The position numbers and the translations under genes were made by a program. 64,000 bases of DNA, from the NCBI GenBank assembly GCA_947492995.1, contig CANLOU010000004.1, positions 1 through 64,000 of the forward strand, in the 5' to 3' direction. This DNA is from an uncultured Litoreibacter sp. (GTDB lineage: Bacteria; Pseudomonadota; Alphaproteobacteria; Rhodobacterales; Rhodobacteraceae). Positions 1 through 9,145 of this stretch are shown piece after piece. The number at the start of each line of letters is the position of its first letter. The stretch's first letter is position 1. The notes beneath the pieces are model-generated. The model had not been told where the DNA came from, made no database searches, and saw nothing but the letters and a program-made list of their open reading frames with translations.

Positions 1-797
<797 letters not shown>

Positions 798-822
798 TAG
801 GGCTCCCTCACTTGATGTCGGA

Positions 823-1125
823 TCAGGACTTGTTGCCGTCTGCGACGCGGTCTTTCATCAGATGGGACGGGCGGAACGTCAAAACGCGGCGCGGGTGAAT
901 TGGAACCTCCTCGCCGGTTTTGGGGTTGCGGCCGACGCGGGCCGATTTCTCGCGCACGCTGAACGTGCCGAAAGACGAGATTTTCACCTGCTCGCCTTTG
1001 ACCAAAGCATCGGACATGTGTTGCAGCACGCTTTCCACAAGATCCGCTGATTCATTACGAGACAGGCCCACTTCGCGAAACACCGCTTCGCTTAGATCCA
1101 TCCGTGTCAGTGTCTTTGCACTCAT
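823..1125 (-). CDS. ihfA: Integration host factor subunit alpha
   Basis: This encodes a 100-residue HU/IHF-type DNA-bending protein that should act as a heterodimer with IHF-beta in recombination, replication and sigma-54-type transcription. The family features are visible: the dimerisation helices at the N-terminus, the [12 protein letters not shown] core, the [14 protein letters not shown] beta arm carrying the intercalating proline, and the RRVLTFRPS end. An upstream in-frame ATG at 1149 exists, but the start at 1125 ([10 protein letters not shown]) is preceded by GGGGGAC and gives the normal family length. It follows fabH by 110 bp and precedes the MerR gene. Confidence 0.96.
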   Translation of the reverse strand: MSAKTLTRMDLSEAVFREVGLSRNESADLVESVLQHMSDALVKGEQVKISSFGTFSVREKSARVGRNPKTGEEVPIHPRRVLTFRPSHLMKDRVADGNKS

Positions 1126-1235
1126 TATGTCCCCCGACGTTGAAATCATTTAATTTTCAGCCACGATAGGGGACGGGCAAATTCAGAGTCAATATCAAGG
1201 GCTTGGAACAATGCGTTTCAGCGCGAAAACGACGC

Positions 1236-2207
1236 TTAGAGCCGCAAAACTACCGCGCCCCAGGCCAATCCGCCTCCGATTGCCTCCATAACCAGAAGCT
1301 GGCCTTGGGTAAATTTGCCTTCGGATTTCGCGACGGACAGGGCCAATGGAATCGATGCGGCGGATGTATTGCCATGGTCCTGCACGGTCATAACGACTCG
1401 GTCCATGGCGACCCCCATCTTTTGCGCCGTGCGGGTGATGATGCGCGAATTGGCCTGATGGGGCACGATCCAGTCAACGTCATCGGGGGTCAGGTCGGCC
1501 TTTTCCAAGGCAGTTTCTGCCGTTTTGGCCAGCTTTTCGACAGCGTGGCGGAACACCTCTTTGCCCTGCATCACCAGAACGCCGGTGGTCTGGGTGGAGG
1601 ACACGCCCCCGTTGACGTAAAGCAGATCGCCGAAATTGCCGTCGGAATTGAGGTCCGTGGACAAGATACCCGCATCCGCACTGGTGCCTGCGCCATCGGT
1701 GCCCTCAAGCACCACCGCGCCGGCCCCATCGCCAAACAGCACGCAAGTGGTGCGGTCGTCCCAATTCATGATCCGCGAGAAGGTTTCCGCCCCGATCACC
1801 AGCACCCGTTGGGCCTGCCCGGAGGTGATGAACGCGTTGGCCGTAGACATGGCGTAGACAAAGCCCGCGCAAACGGCCTGCACGTCGAACGCAAAACCGG
1901 CGGTGCCGAGCTTGCCCTGCACGACCGTGGCCACGGAGGGGAAGGTCTGGTCGGGCGTTGACGTGGCGACAATCAGCGCGTCAATGTCGCTGGCATCCAG
2001 GCCTGCGTCTTTCAATGCGGCGGTGGCGGCGTGAACGGCAAGGTCCGAGGTCAGCTCGCCCTCGGCTGCAAAATGGCGGCGTTCAATGCCGGAGCGGGTC
2101 TTGATCCACTCGTCGGTGGTATCGACCATTGTCTCAATTTCGGAATTTTCGACAACACGGGCGGGGAGGTAGTGCCCGACCCCGCGCAAGGTGGCTCTGC
2201 GTGTCAT
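1236..2207 (-). CDS. fabH: 3-oxoacyl-ACP synthase III (KAS III)
   Basis: This 323-residue enzyme condenses acetyl-CoA with malonyl-ACP to start type II fatty acid synthesis. The KAS III triad is intact: the nucleophile Cys113 in DVQAVCAGF, His250 in VPHQANSR and Asn280 in HGNTSAAS. The C-terminal glycine-rich GGGLAWG motif is also present. Its ATG overlaps the plsX stop by 4 bp (ATGA), so the two are translationally coupled. The rpmF-plsX-fabH order links phospholipid and fatty acid initiation to ribosome synthesis, as in many proteobacteria. Confidence 0.97.
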   Translation of the reverse strand: MTRRATLRGVGHYLPARVVENSEIETMVDTTDEWIKTRSGIERRHFAAEGELTSDLAVHAATAALKDAGLDASDIDALIVATSTPDQTFPSVATVVQGKLGTAGFAFDVQAVCAGFVYAMSTANAFITSGQAQRVLVIGAETFSRIMNWDDRTTCVLFGDGAGAVVLEGTDGAGTSADAGILSTDLNSDGNFGDLLYVNGGVSSTQTTGVLVMQGKEVFRHAVEKLAKTAETALEKADLTPDDVDWIVPHQANSRIITRTAQKMGVAMDRVVMTVQDHGNTSAASIPLALSVAKSEGKFTQGQLLVMEAIGGGLAWGAVVLRL

Positions 2208-3295
2208 GTATTGCCTGCGTTTTTGTTGTCGTCACCGGCCTCTTCAGGGCGCTCGTCACCTTGTACCGAGCTTGCCACGGATGCAACCCGCGCGGCCAGC
2301 TTCTCCGAGAAACCGGACTGCGCCAGCGTAAAGCCCAGCTTGATTGCGGCGGACACGCCCGTGGCATCGGCTGACCCGTGGGATTTGACGACCGTGCCGT
2401 TCAAACCAAGGAAGACGCCGCCATTGACCTGACGCGGGTCGATGCGCTTGGACAGGCGTTTGAGCGACGGGTAGGCCAAGAGCGACGCAATGCGCGACAG
2501 GGGGGTGTATTTGAACGCCGCGCGCAGCAGTTCAGAGATCAGCGACGCGGTGCCCTCGGCGGTTTTCAGGGCGACATTGCCGGTGAAGCCGTCGGTGACG
2601 ATCACGTCGACCCGGTCGGAGGGTATGTCGCCGCCCTCCACAAAGCCTACATAGTCGAACTCGTTGTTTTCGGCAGATGCCGCGATCATGTCGCTGGCCA
2701 CTTTCAATTCGGCCCGGCCTTTATGTTCCTCGGTGCCAACATTGAGCAGGCCGACACGGGGGCGTTTCAACCCAAAGCCGTTGCGCGCGTAGGACATGCC
2801 CATCAGGGCGTATTGCAGCAAGTCGTCCTGATCGGCGCGGATGTCCGCGCCCACATCAAGCATGATGTTGAACCCTGACGGGTTGCGCGACGGCCAGAGG
2901 CAGGCGATGGCGGGGCGGTTCACGCCCTCGACCTTGCGCAGCCGGATCATCGACACCGCCATCAGCGCGCCCGTGTTGCCGCACGAGATGCAGACATCGG
3001 CGTCGCCCGCACGTACTGACTCGATGGCGGACCACATCGACGTCTTCTTGCCGTGGCGCATCACATGCGACGGCTTTTCATCCATGCGCACCACCTCGGC
3101 GGCGTCACGGATCTCGCAGATATTGGCAATTTTGCGTTTGGTGATGAGGGGCTTCAGCTCGGCCGACGGCCCGTGCACGATGAAGCGAATGTCCGGGTTT
3201 TTGGCCGCAGACTTAGCAATACCGGCGACAACTGCCGCCGGTCCGCGATCCCCGCCCATGGCGTCGATCGAAATGACTGTCTTTGAATTGCCCAA
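2204..3295 (-). CDS. plsX: Phosphate acyltransferase PlsX
   Basis: This 363-residue protein makes acyl-phosphate from acyl-ACP, the first step of the PlsX/PlsY route to lysophosphatidic acid. The N-terminal VISIDAMGGDRGP motif is diagnostic. Further conserved blocks include SCGNTGALMA, LDVGAD, LLNVGTEEHKG and VTDGFTGNVALKTAEG. It is a peripheral membrane enzyme in characterised species. It starts 46 bp after rpmF and overlaps fabH by 4 bp. The C-terminal ~20 residues are acidic and not conserved. Confidence 0.97.
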   Translation of the reverse strand: MGNSKTVISIDAMGGDRGPAAVVAGIAKSAAKNPDIRFIVHGPSAELKPLITKRKIANICEIRDAAEVVRMDEKPSHVMRHGKKTSMWSAIESVRAGDADVCISCGNTGALMAVSMIRLRKVEGVNRPAIACLWPSRNPSGFNIMLDVGADIRADQDDLLQYALMGMSYARNGFGLKRPRVGLLNVGTEEHKGRAELKVASDMIAASAENNEFDYVGFVEGGDIPSDRVDVIVTDGFTGNVALKTAEGTASLISELLRAAFKYTPLSRIASLLAYPSLKRLSKRIDPRQVNGGVFLGLNGTVVKSHGSADATGVSAAIKLGFTLAQSGFSEKLAARVASVASSVQGDERPEEAGDDNKNAGNT

Positions 3296-3341
3296 CGGCG
3301 TGCCTGCCCGATCCCAGTACCTGGTTCGGCCAGACTATAGC

Positions 3342-3548
3342 TTATGCCGCGTCTTCGTCCAGATCGACTTCGTCAACCATCGCAACAACTTCTTTGTCGT
3401 CGTAGTGGCCGCACGATGCGCAAACGTGGTGCGGGCGCTTCAGCTCGCCACAGTTGGAGCATTCGTTGCGCGAGTCGGCGCTCAGCGCGTCATGTGCGCG
3501 GCGGTTGTTGCGGCGCGACTTGGAAACTTTATTCTGCTGGACAGCCAT
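3342..3548 (-). CDS. rpmF: 50S ribosomal protein L32
   Basis: This 68-residue protein begins [20 protein letters not shown], the L32 signature, and has a four-cysteine zinc ribbon (CSNC, then CASC nine residues later). The longer upstream reading frame has no family similarity, so the start at 3548 is firm. It is the first gene of the rpmF-plsX-fabH unit. Unlike in many relatives, the DUF177/YceD gene is not directly upstream: about 1.25 kb with a small membrane protein and a palindrome array lies between them. Confidence 0.97.
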   Translation of the reverse strand: MAVQQNKVSKSRRNNRRAHDALSADSRNECSNCGELKRPHHVCASCGHYDDKEVVAMVDEVDLDEDAA

Positions 3549-3681
3549 TGGATCGTCCTCGGGGTCTGGGGGAGGGGTCGTCCCCTCGCGTGTCATATCT
3601 GGGTGGCCGTTTTGGGCCGCTTCGGGGTGCTCTAACGACTCCCATTGGATGCGTCCAGAGCGTTTTGCGAAGGAAGCGTGG

Positions 3682-3709
3682 GATATACGGGGATTCTGTG
3701 GCTTTGCAA
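3682..3709 (-). promoter_or_regulatory. Possible sigma-70-like promoter for rpmF-plsX-fabH
   Basis: Reading the minus strand, TTGCAA (3709-3704) is followed after 16 bases by TATATC (3687-3682), about 130 bp before the rpmF start. Each hexamer matches consensus at only four of six bases, so this is a weak assignment. Confidence 0.3.
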
Positions 3710-4104
3710 GGGAAAATGGGTGCGCGAGCGCCCGCTTTGGGGCTTTTGGCCCCGCGCAGGTGTGCTTGGCGTCTCGGGGTTTTGTTCGGATGGGGTTTGG
3801 CCATCCCGTCACATCGCTTTGGTAAAGAAGAAAGGTGGCGCCACCCTGATCCATATCAGGAGCGCGGTTCCCGCCTGCGGTATGAGCGCAGACCGGCCTT
3901 GCCTTGTCACCGGTGATCGCAAGGCAGCCTTAAACGCACAGCCGCAATCATTGATATGTATGTGGCGTTTGAAAGACTCCAGGTCGGGTTCCCGTGCGGG
4001 GGTATAGCTGGGCGGATTTAGCGAGTGGTTAATGGTGCGTTCGGTGGGTGGGGGCGGTTAGCAACTTCTGCTCTGCGGACGAAGCGGTCGTTCGGATCTG
4101 GAAA

Positions 4105-4199
4105 AATCCGCTTCGAAGCGGATTGGGGCAAACGTCTTCGAAGACGTTTTTGAGCACGAATTGCAATTCGTGCGCACAAGGCCGTTCGAACGGCCTTGT
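4105..4199. repeat. Array of four consecutive perfect palindromes
   Basis: Four perfect inverted repeats follow each other: 4105-4124 (20 bp, arm AATCCGCTTC), 4130-4149 (20 bp, arm AAACGTCTTC), 4154-4173 (20 bp, arm GCACGAATTG) and 4176-4199 (24 bp, arm ACAAGGCCGTTC). The spacers are 5, 4 and 2 bases. Three have TTCGAA at the centre and one has TTGCAA. The arms are unrelated in sequence, so base pairing, not sequence, is what is kept. There is no T-run as expected of a simple terminator. Confidence 0.9.
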
Positions 4200-4258
4200 C
4201 CCGCCACGCACTCTAAGCCGACATTTGTTCAAATCTCGATCTGGCTTGACCTGGGGCG

Positions 4259-4729
4259 CTAAGTGCCGGTGCGCACCTTTCTCGCCATCTCCCGGGTTGA
4301 CTTCAAAATGCCAACTCGTATGTCGGGGGCGTCTTTCATGGTCATGACGACAAAATCAAATGTCAGCATGGTCAGCGGCTCCTCGGCCTCAATCTTGTCG
4401 AAGGGCAGAAACAGCTCTGGGCTGAACGGGCGGGCGACGATGGAGGGTTTGATGATGATGCCATGTTTGGCCGCGCCGACGCCCAGACGGCCCCGGGCCC
4501 CTGCGAAAGGCAGCTTGGCGCGGTAGATGCCGCCGCCGCCTCGGTGTTTCCACGCAAGGGCTTCCTCGCCGTTATACGGGTAGAGCTTGCCCAGCTGACG
4601 CCAGCCCGTGACATAGGACAACAGCAGATGGATTGCCGACCAGATAAGCGCGAAGAGCAGCGGGAAGGCGATTGCGAAGAAAAGCCAGAAATAGGGGCTG
4701 TCTTCAAATTCTTGTAAGGTGGTGGACAT
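4259..4729 (-). CDS. Conserved hypothetical membrane protein, 156 aa
   Basis: I do not recognise a named family. One clear hydrophobic segment spans about residues 12-40 (SPYFWLFFAIAFPLLFALIW and on), long enough for one or two passes. A soluble C-terminal domain follows with a basic, glycine-rich stretch (KHRGGGGIYRAKLPF) and ends with a short Lys/Arg-rich tail. It lies 72 bp after the DUF177 gene on the same strand and before the palindrome array. A role at the membrane surface is plausible; nothing more can be said. Confidence 0.7.
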   Translation of the reverse strand: MSTTLQEFEDSPYFWLFFAIAFPLLFALIWSAIHLLLSYVTGWRQLGKLYPYNGEEALAWKHRGGGGIYRAKLPFAGARGRLGVGAAKHGIIIKPSIVARPFSPELFLPFDKIEAEEPLTMLTFDFVVMTMKDAPDIRVGILKSTREMARKVRTGT

Positions 4730-4801
4730 GGTAGCAGCTTACCCCTTTGCGCATTGTCCCGTTAAGGGGAATTCGGGATGGCGGGCGCCAGTTGCGGCGG
4801 A

Positions 4802-5344
4802 TCAGCCCTTGTCTTCCAACTTCTTTTTAAGGTCTGCGAGGCTTGCAAAGGGCTTTACGGTCTCTTCATTCAATGGCTCGATGCCGGGTTCGGCATGGAT
4901 CATTGCGCCCAGTTCAGCACCGTCGGCGCGGGGGTAAGCGGGGATGGCCAGCGACAGGGCCTCGGTGATGGTGGCCATGACGTCGATCTCGGGGCCTAGG
5001 GGCTCGGTCGTGTCATCCTCGGGCATCTCGACCTCTGGGTCCTCGGGGTCCTGCCAGTCAGAGATGTATTGACGGGTGACGTCTTCCTCGATCCGCGTTG
5101 TCACGGGGTCCAGCGTCACCACGCAAGGTTGGACCACGGTCGCCCCCAGATGGCCGGTCAGACTCCAGTCGGTTTTGCCGGCGGCCCGAAGTTGGCCTTT
5201 GAAGGTCAGTTTCTTGATCTGCGCGACGCCCAAATCAGCCGCCAGCGCCTTGCGCAGCGGCGCGTCGGCGGTCAGCTCAAGGGGCGTGACCTTCTTTTGC
5301 GGCAGGTCAGCGGTGCGGAACACCAGAAATTTCATGTCAGACAT
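4802..5344 (-). CDS. DUF177 / YceD-family protein
   Basis: This 180-residue protein has the DUF177 pattern: an N-terminal strand region, the TGHLGATVVQPCVVTLDPV core and an acidic C-terminus with PFASLADLKKKLEDK. The single cysteine follows the VVQP segment, as usual in the family. YceD proteins are linked to 23S rRNA processing and are typically co-transcribed with rpmF. Here the gene is on the same strand but about 1.25 kb away. The start at 5344 is chosen for GGGAGC ten bases upstream. It is divergent from bamE. Confidence 0.85.
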   Translation of the reverse strand: MSDMKFLVFRTADLPQKKVTPLELTADAPLRKALAADLGVAQIKKLTFKGQLRAAGKTDWSLTGHLGATVVQPCVVTLDPVTTRIEEDVTRQYISDWQDPEDPEVEMPEDDTTEPLGPEIDVMATITEALSLAIPAYPRADGAELGAMIHAEPGIEPLNEETVKPFASLADLKKKLEDKG

Positions 5345-5434
5345 TTGAACGGTGCTCCCGCATCTTTCTTGAACAGCTTGGGTTCCTTCTGTAAGCCTAA
5401 GCCAAGCAAAAGAGCAAGACGTGAGGGTGCGGGC

Positions 5435-5905
5435 ATGGCACGGGCATTGAACCGGAAAACGGCGGGGGCAGTTCCGCTGCTCCTTTGCGCGGCACTGATG
5501 GTGCTCAGCGCCTGTCAGGAAATCATCCGCAACCATGGGTATATCCCTCCGCAGGAAGAGCTCGACGCGATCATCGTGGGGGTTGATACGCGTGACAGCG
5601 TGGAGGCAGTGATCGGCAAGCCGTCCGCCTCGGGCGTGTTGCAGCAAGGCGGGTATTTCTACGTAGGCTCCAAGGTGCGCCATTACGGGGCGAAGAAGCC
5701 CGAAGAGATCGACCGGCAGGTTGTGGCCATTCGGTTTGATGGCAACGACACAGTCGCCAATGTAGAACGGTTTGGACTTGAACGCGGACAGGTTGTGACA
5801 CTGTCACGTCGCGTGACCGAGACGACGGTGCGCGACGTGACATTTATTCGTCAGATTATCCGCAACTTCGGCCAGATTGATCTGGGCAGTGCATTGGGCG
5901 GCTAG
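5435..5905 (+). CDS. bamE: Outer membrane assembly lipoprotein BamE (SmpA/OmlA)
   Basis: This 156-residue lipoprotein of the BAM beta-barrel assembly complex has a signal peptide with lipobox LSAC (Cys27). It then has the SmpA/OmlA domain: HGYIPPQEELDAI, the VDTRDSVEAVIGKPSASG helix-turn and the GGYFYVGSKVRHYG strand. GAGGGTG precedes the ATG. It is divergent from DUF177, with 90 bp between the starts. Downstream lies a pair of hairpins before the convergent msrB. Confidence 0.92.
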   Translation: MARALNRKTAGAVPLLLCAALMVLSACQEIIRNHGYIPPQEELDAIIVGVDTRDSVEAVIGKPSASGVLQQGGYFYVGSKVRHYGAKKPEEIDRQVVAIRFDGNDTVANVERFGLERGQVVTLSRRVTETTVRDVTFIRQIIRNFGQIDLGSALGG

Positions 5906-5910
5906 GGGCT

Positions 5911-5961
5911 AAAATCCTTCTGCGAAGGATTTTGAGCAATTTTCTTCGAGCGAAGAAAATT
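5911..5961. repeat. Adjacent hairpin pair between bamE and msrB
   Basis: Hairpin one is 5911-5933 (arm AAAATCCTTC, loop TGC, 10-bp perfect stem). Hairpin two is 5938-5961 (arm AATTTTCTTCG, loop AG, 11-bp perfect stem). The spacer reads GAGC, and the string TTTTGAGCA (5930-5938) also occurs in the array at 4148-4156. Its place between convergent genes fits a bidirectional terminator, but it shares architecture with sites inside operons. Confidence 0.9.
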
Positions 5962-5966
5962 ACCCC

Positions 5967-6365
5967 TCAGCTATCCTCAGGCTCATAGTCCAATGAGGCC
6001 CCGTTTATGCAGTAGCGCAGCCCCGTGGGCTGCGGGCCATCGGGAAAGACATGGCCCAGATGCCCATCGCATGCGTTGCAATGCACCTCGGTGCGCTTCA
6101 TGAACCAGCTGTTGTCTTGGCTCTCGCCCACGTTTTCTTCTGAAATCGGTGCATAGAAACTTGGCCAGCCAGTGCCGCTGTCAAACTTGGTGTCGCCCTC
6201 AAACAGCGGCGTGCCGCAGCCCTTGCAAAAATAGGTGCCGCCGCTTTTGGGGAAGCTGTCATTGCTGAAGGCACGTTCGGTGCCGTGCTTGCGCAGGACC
6301 TTGTATTCCATGTCGCTGAGTTGTGCGCGCCATTCCTCGTCGGATTTGATGACTTTGTCGACCAT
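5967..6365 (-). CDS. msrB: Peptide-methionine (R)-S-oxide reductase
   Basis: This 132-residue enzyme repairs R-methionine sulfoxide in proteins. The two zinc-binding CxxC pairs are present (CKGCGTPL and CNACDGHLGHVF), as is the SGTGWPSFY motif. The residue before the conserved YCING is Arg and the region reads TGLRYCINGASL, containing the catalytic Cys. There is no signal peptide, so it is cytoplasmic. It is convergent with bamE, separated by the hairpin pair. Confidence 0.96.
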   Translation of the reverse strand: MVDKVIKSDEEWRAQLSDMEYKVLRKHGTERAFSNDSFPKSGGTYFCKGCGTPLFEGDTKFDSGTGWPSFYAPISEENVGESQDNSWFMKRTEVHCNACDGHLGHVFPDGPQPTGLRYCINGASLDYEPEDS

Positions 6366-6507
6366 GGGGTGGCCCTCCTGATGTGCCCGCGCCAGCCCCC
6401 GTTCCGGGCTGGGCTTGGACTTTGCGTTGCGCCATAGTTAATCTTGCACGGCGCGCTGTCCAATAGCGGCTCGCGGCTGTGTGACTGATTGAAGGAAAGT
6501 GCTGCCG

Positions 6508-7254
6508 ATGCTGCAAACCCCGATCCATCTGTCGCGAGGCCGTTACACGGCTCGTTTGGCACGTGGGGCGAAGGATATGGAGGCCGCGCAGCGCTTGCGG
6601 CACCGGGTGTTTCGGGGCGGCGAGGGGCTTGACGCGGACAGGTTTGATGCGGCCTGCGATCATGTGCTAGTGGAAGAGGCCGAGACGGGCGCATTGGTGG
6701 GCTGCTTTCGGATGATGACGCTGGCCTCTGGCGCGGACATCTCGCACAGCTACGCCGCGCAATTCTATGATTTAGAAGGGTTAGCCCGCTTTGAGGGTGG
6801 CATGGTCGAGATCGGGCGTTTTTGCGTGGCGCCTGGGGCAATAGACCCCGACATATTGCGCGTCGCCTGGGGGGCTGTGACTGCGCATGTGGACGCGCAT
6901 GGGGTGGGCATGTTGTTTGGCTGCTCCTCGTTTGAGGGGACGTCTGCGGCACCGCATATCGACGCGTTGTCGCTGTTGAAAGACCGCCATTTGGGCCCGG
7001 ATTGCTGGCGGCCGGGCGTGAAAGCGGATGAGGTTTACGCATTTGCGGCCGTCTTGCGGGATCATGCGCCTGACCCCCGCACGGCGGTCAAGGGGCTGCC
7101 GCCATTGCTGCGCAGCTACCTTGCGATGGGCGGATGGGTCAGCGACCATGCGGTTGTGGATCGCGATCTGGGAACCTTGCATGTGTTTACCGGGGTGGAG
7201 ATTGCCGCAATCCCTCCGGCTCGGGCGCGGGCTCTGCGGGCGGTGGCCGGGTGA
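6508..7254 (+). CDS. olsB: L-ornithine N-alpha-acyltransferase (OlsB-type GNAT)
   Basis: This 248-residue acyltransferase should transfer a 3-hydroxyacyl group from ACP to ornithine, the first step of ornithine-lipid synthesis. Family features include LRHRVFRGGEG near the N-terminus, the DHVLVEEAETGALVGCFRM strand pair, MVEIGRFCV and the FGCSSFEGT segment. An in-frame GTG at 6499 lies too close to the GGAA ribosome site, so the ATG at 6508 is preferred. No olsA gene is adjacent: the next gene is an ABC-F ATPase. Ornithine lipids are common in marine Rhodobacterales and help under phosphate limitation. Confidence 0.85.
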   Translation: MLQTPIHLSRGRYTARLARGAKDMEAAQRLRHRVFRGGEGLDADRFDAACDHVLVEEAETGALVGCFRMMTLASGADISHSYAAQFYDLEGLARFEGGMVEIGRFCVAPGAIDPDILRVAWGAVTAHVDAHGVGMLFGCSSFEGTSAAPHIDALSLLKDRHLGPDCWRPGVKADEVYAFAAVLRDHAPDPRTAVKGLPPLLRSYLAMGGWVSDHAVVDRDLGTLHVFTGVEIAAIPPARARALRAVAG

Positions 7255-7257
7255 TTT

Positions 7258-7280
7258 AGGTATTTTTGCCAAGATGAAAC
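7258..7280 (+). repeat. 23-bp dispersed motif, exact copy 1
   Basis: It begins AGGTATTTTTGCCAAG and starts four bases after the olsB stop. The same 23 bases recur in inverse orientation at 38656-38678. Diverged versions lie at 10574, 33829 and 50525-50546. Confidence 0.85.
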
Positions 7281-7324
7281 GGCATGGTTGACGCGCTGGG
7301 ACGGAGCGATTAGCGCCTGTCGGC

Positions 7325-9145
7325 ATGGCTAGAGCACCTTTATTACAACTGACCGACATCTCGCTGACCTTTGGCGGGGACCCCGTATTTTCTGATCTTG
7401 GACTGGTGGTTCAGCAGGGCGACCGCGTCGCTTTGGTGGGACGCAACGGGTCCGGGAAATCCACGCTGATGAAGGTGATGGGCGGGCTTGTGGAGCCTGA
7501 TGCAGGGGCGCGGTTTTTGGCGCCGGGTGTGACCACGGGATATATGCAGCAGGAGCCTGACCTGTCCGGCTTTGCCACTTTGGGCGATTTCGCCTTGAGC
7601 GAAATGGACCCGAGCGAAGAATACAAATTATTGAGCGCGGCCGAAGGGTTAAAGCTGAACCTTGAAGCGTCGGTTGAAGCGGCTTCGGGCGGGGAGCGGC
7701 GTCGTGCGGCCTTGGCCAAGCTGCTGGCTGAAGCGCCGGAACTGATGCTGCTGGACGAGCCGACCAACCATCTCGACATCGAAGCGATTGCGTGGTTGGA
7801 GGATCATCTGTCCAACACGCGGGCGGCCTATATTCTGATCTCTCACGACCGCGCCTTCTTACGCGCGTTGACGCGGGCCACGCTGTGGATTGATCGCGGC
7901 AAAGTCAGCCGACAGGAGCAAGGGTTTGACCGGTTCGAGGAATGGCGCGACAAGGCGTGGGAAGAGGAAGACGCGCAGCGCCACAAGTTGAACCGCAAGA
8001 TCAAGGCGGAGGCGCGATGGGCGGTCGAGGGCATCTCGGCCCGGCGCAAGCGCAATCAGGGGCGCGTCAGGGCCCTGCAGGAGCTGCGGGCGGAACGCGC
8101 CAGCCAAATCAAGCGGCAGGGCACGGCGGCGATGGAGCTGGACGCAGGGCGCAAATCTGGCAAGCAGGTCTTTGTGCTGGACGGCGTCGGCAAGGCCTTT
8201 GAGGACAAGGTGATCGTCAAGGACTTCTCGCTGAAGGTGAACCGAGGCGACCGGATTGCGTTGGTAGGCCCGAACGGGGCGGGCAAGACCACCTTGCTGA
8301 AGCTGATGACGGGGGAAGTGGCGCCTGACAGCGGCACCGTGAAGATGGGGACCAATCTGGATGTGGCGGTGTTTGACCAAAACCGCGCGGCGCTGAACCC
8401 CGAGGACACGTTGTGGGGCGCGTTGACGGAGGACCCCGCCACGCGGGTGCGCGGGATGGGCGACCATATTTCTGTACGCGGGACGCCGAAACATGTCGTG
8501 GGCTATCTCAAGGATTTTCTGTTCGACGAGGCGCAGTCGCGGGCGCAGATCAAATCGCTTTCGGGCGGGGAGAAGGCGCGGCTGCTGCTGGCGCGGATCA
8601 TGGCGCGGGAAAGCAACTTGCTGATTTTGGACGAGCCGACCAACGATCTGGACATTGAGACGCTAGATTTGCTGCAGGAGCTGATTGGCGATTATGACGG
8701 CACGGTGATTTTGGTCAGCCACGACCGGGATTTTCTGGACCGTGTGGCTTCGACCACCATTGCGTTGAAGGACGGTCGCGCGACGATTTATGCAGGCGGC
8801 TGGTCGGATTATCAGGCGCAGGCCCGTGAGGGTGGCGGCGATGTGGTGCTGTCGGATACGCCAGCCAAGTCGCGCCGTGCCAAAGGGCGGGAGGCGGCGG
8901 AGACCAAGAAATTCGAGGATGGTTTGTCGTTTACAGAGAAGCACCGGTTGGAGGCTTTGCCCGCCGAGATGGCGCGGCTGGAGGCGGAGATTGCCAAGCT
9001 GACAGAAGTCATGTCGGACCCCGATCTGTTTACGGCGGATCCGGCCAAGTTCGCCAAGGTCTCTGACGCTTTGGTAGAGCGCAACACCGCGTTGCAGGAT
9101 GCGGAAGAGGAATGGCTGATGTTGGAGGACCGCGCGAATGCCTGA
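7325..9145 (+). CDS. uup: ABC-F family ATPase, Uup-like
   Basis: This 606-residue soluble protein has two ABC cassettes and no membrane segments. Walker A motifs are GRNGSGKS (~residue 40) and GPNGAGKT (~320). Signature motifs are SGGERRRAALAK and SGGEKARLLLAR, each followed by a Walker B ending in LDEPTNHLDIE or LDEPTNDLDIE. The C-terminal ~80 residues (LSFTEKHRLEALPAEMARLEAE and on) form the charged coiled-coil typical of Uup. Members act on ribosomes or branched DNA, not transport. It overlaps the next gene by 8 bp. Confidence 0.92.
   Translation: MARAPLLQLTDISLTFGGDPVFSDLGLVVQQGDRVALVGRNGSGKSTLMKVMGGLVEPDAGARFLAPGVTTGYMQQEPDLSGFATLGDFALSEMDPSEEYKLLSAAEGLKLNLEASVEAASGGERRRAALAKLLAEAPELMLLDEPTNHLDIEAIAWLEDHLSNTRAAYILISHDRAFLRALTRATLWIDRGKVSRQEQGFDRFEEWRDKAWEEEDAQRHKLNRKIKAEARWAVEGISARRKRNQGRVRALQELRAERASQIKRQGTAAMELDAGRKSGKQVFVLDGVGKAFEDKVIVKDFSLKVNRGDRIALVGPNGAGKTTLLKLMTGEVAPDSGTVKMGTNLDVAVFDQNRAALNPEDTLWGALTEDPATRVRGMGDHISVRGTPKHVVGYLKDFLFDEAQSRAQIKSLSGGEKARLLLARIMARESNLLILDEPTNDLDIETLDLLQELIGDYDGTVILVSHDRDFLDRVASTTIALKDGRATIYAGGWSDYQAQAREGGGDVVLSDTPAKSRRAKGREAAETKKFEDGLSFTEKHRLEALPAEMARLEAEIAKLTEVMSDPDLFTADPAKFAKVSDALVERNTALQDAEEEWLMLEDRANA

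Larger units (their letters stand above)
3549..4258. other. 710-bp intergenic region between rpmF and a small membrane-protein gene
   Basis: I find no convincing gene here. The reading frames are short, Arg/Trp-rich shadows without ribosome binding sites or family motifs. The region probably holds the rpmF promoter (3682-3709). It certainly holds a four-member palindrome array at 4105-4199. No tRNA or known RNA fold was recognised. Confidence 0.6.
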
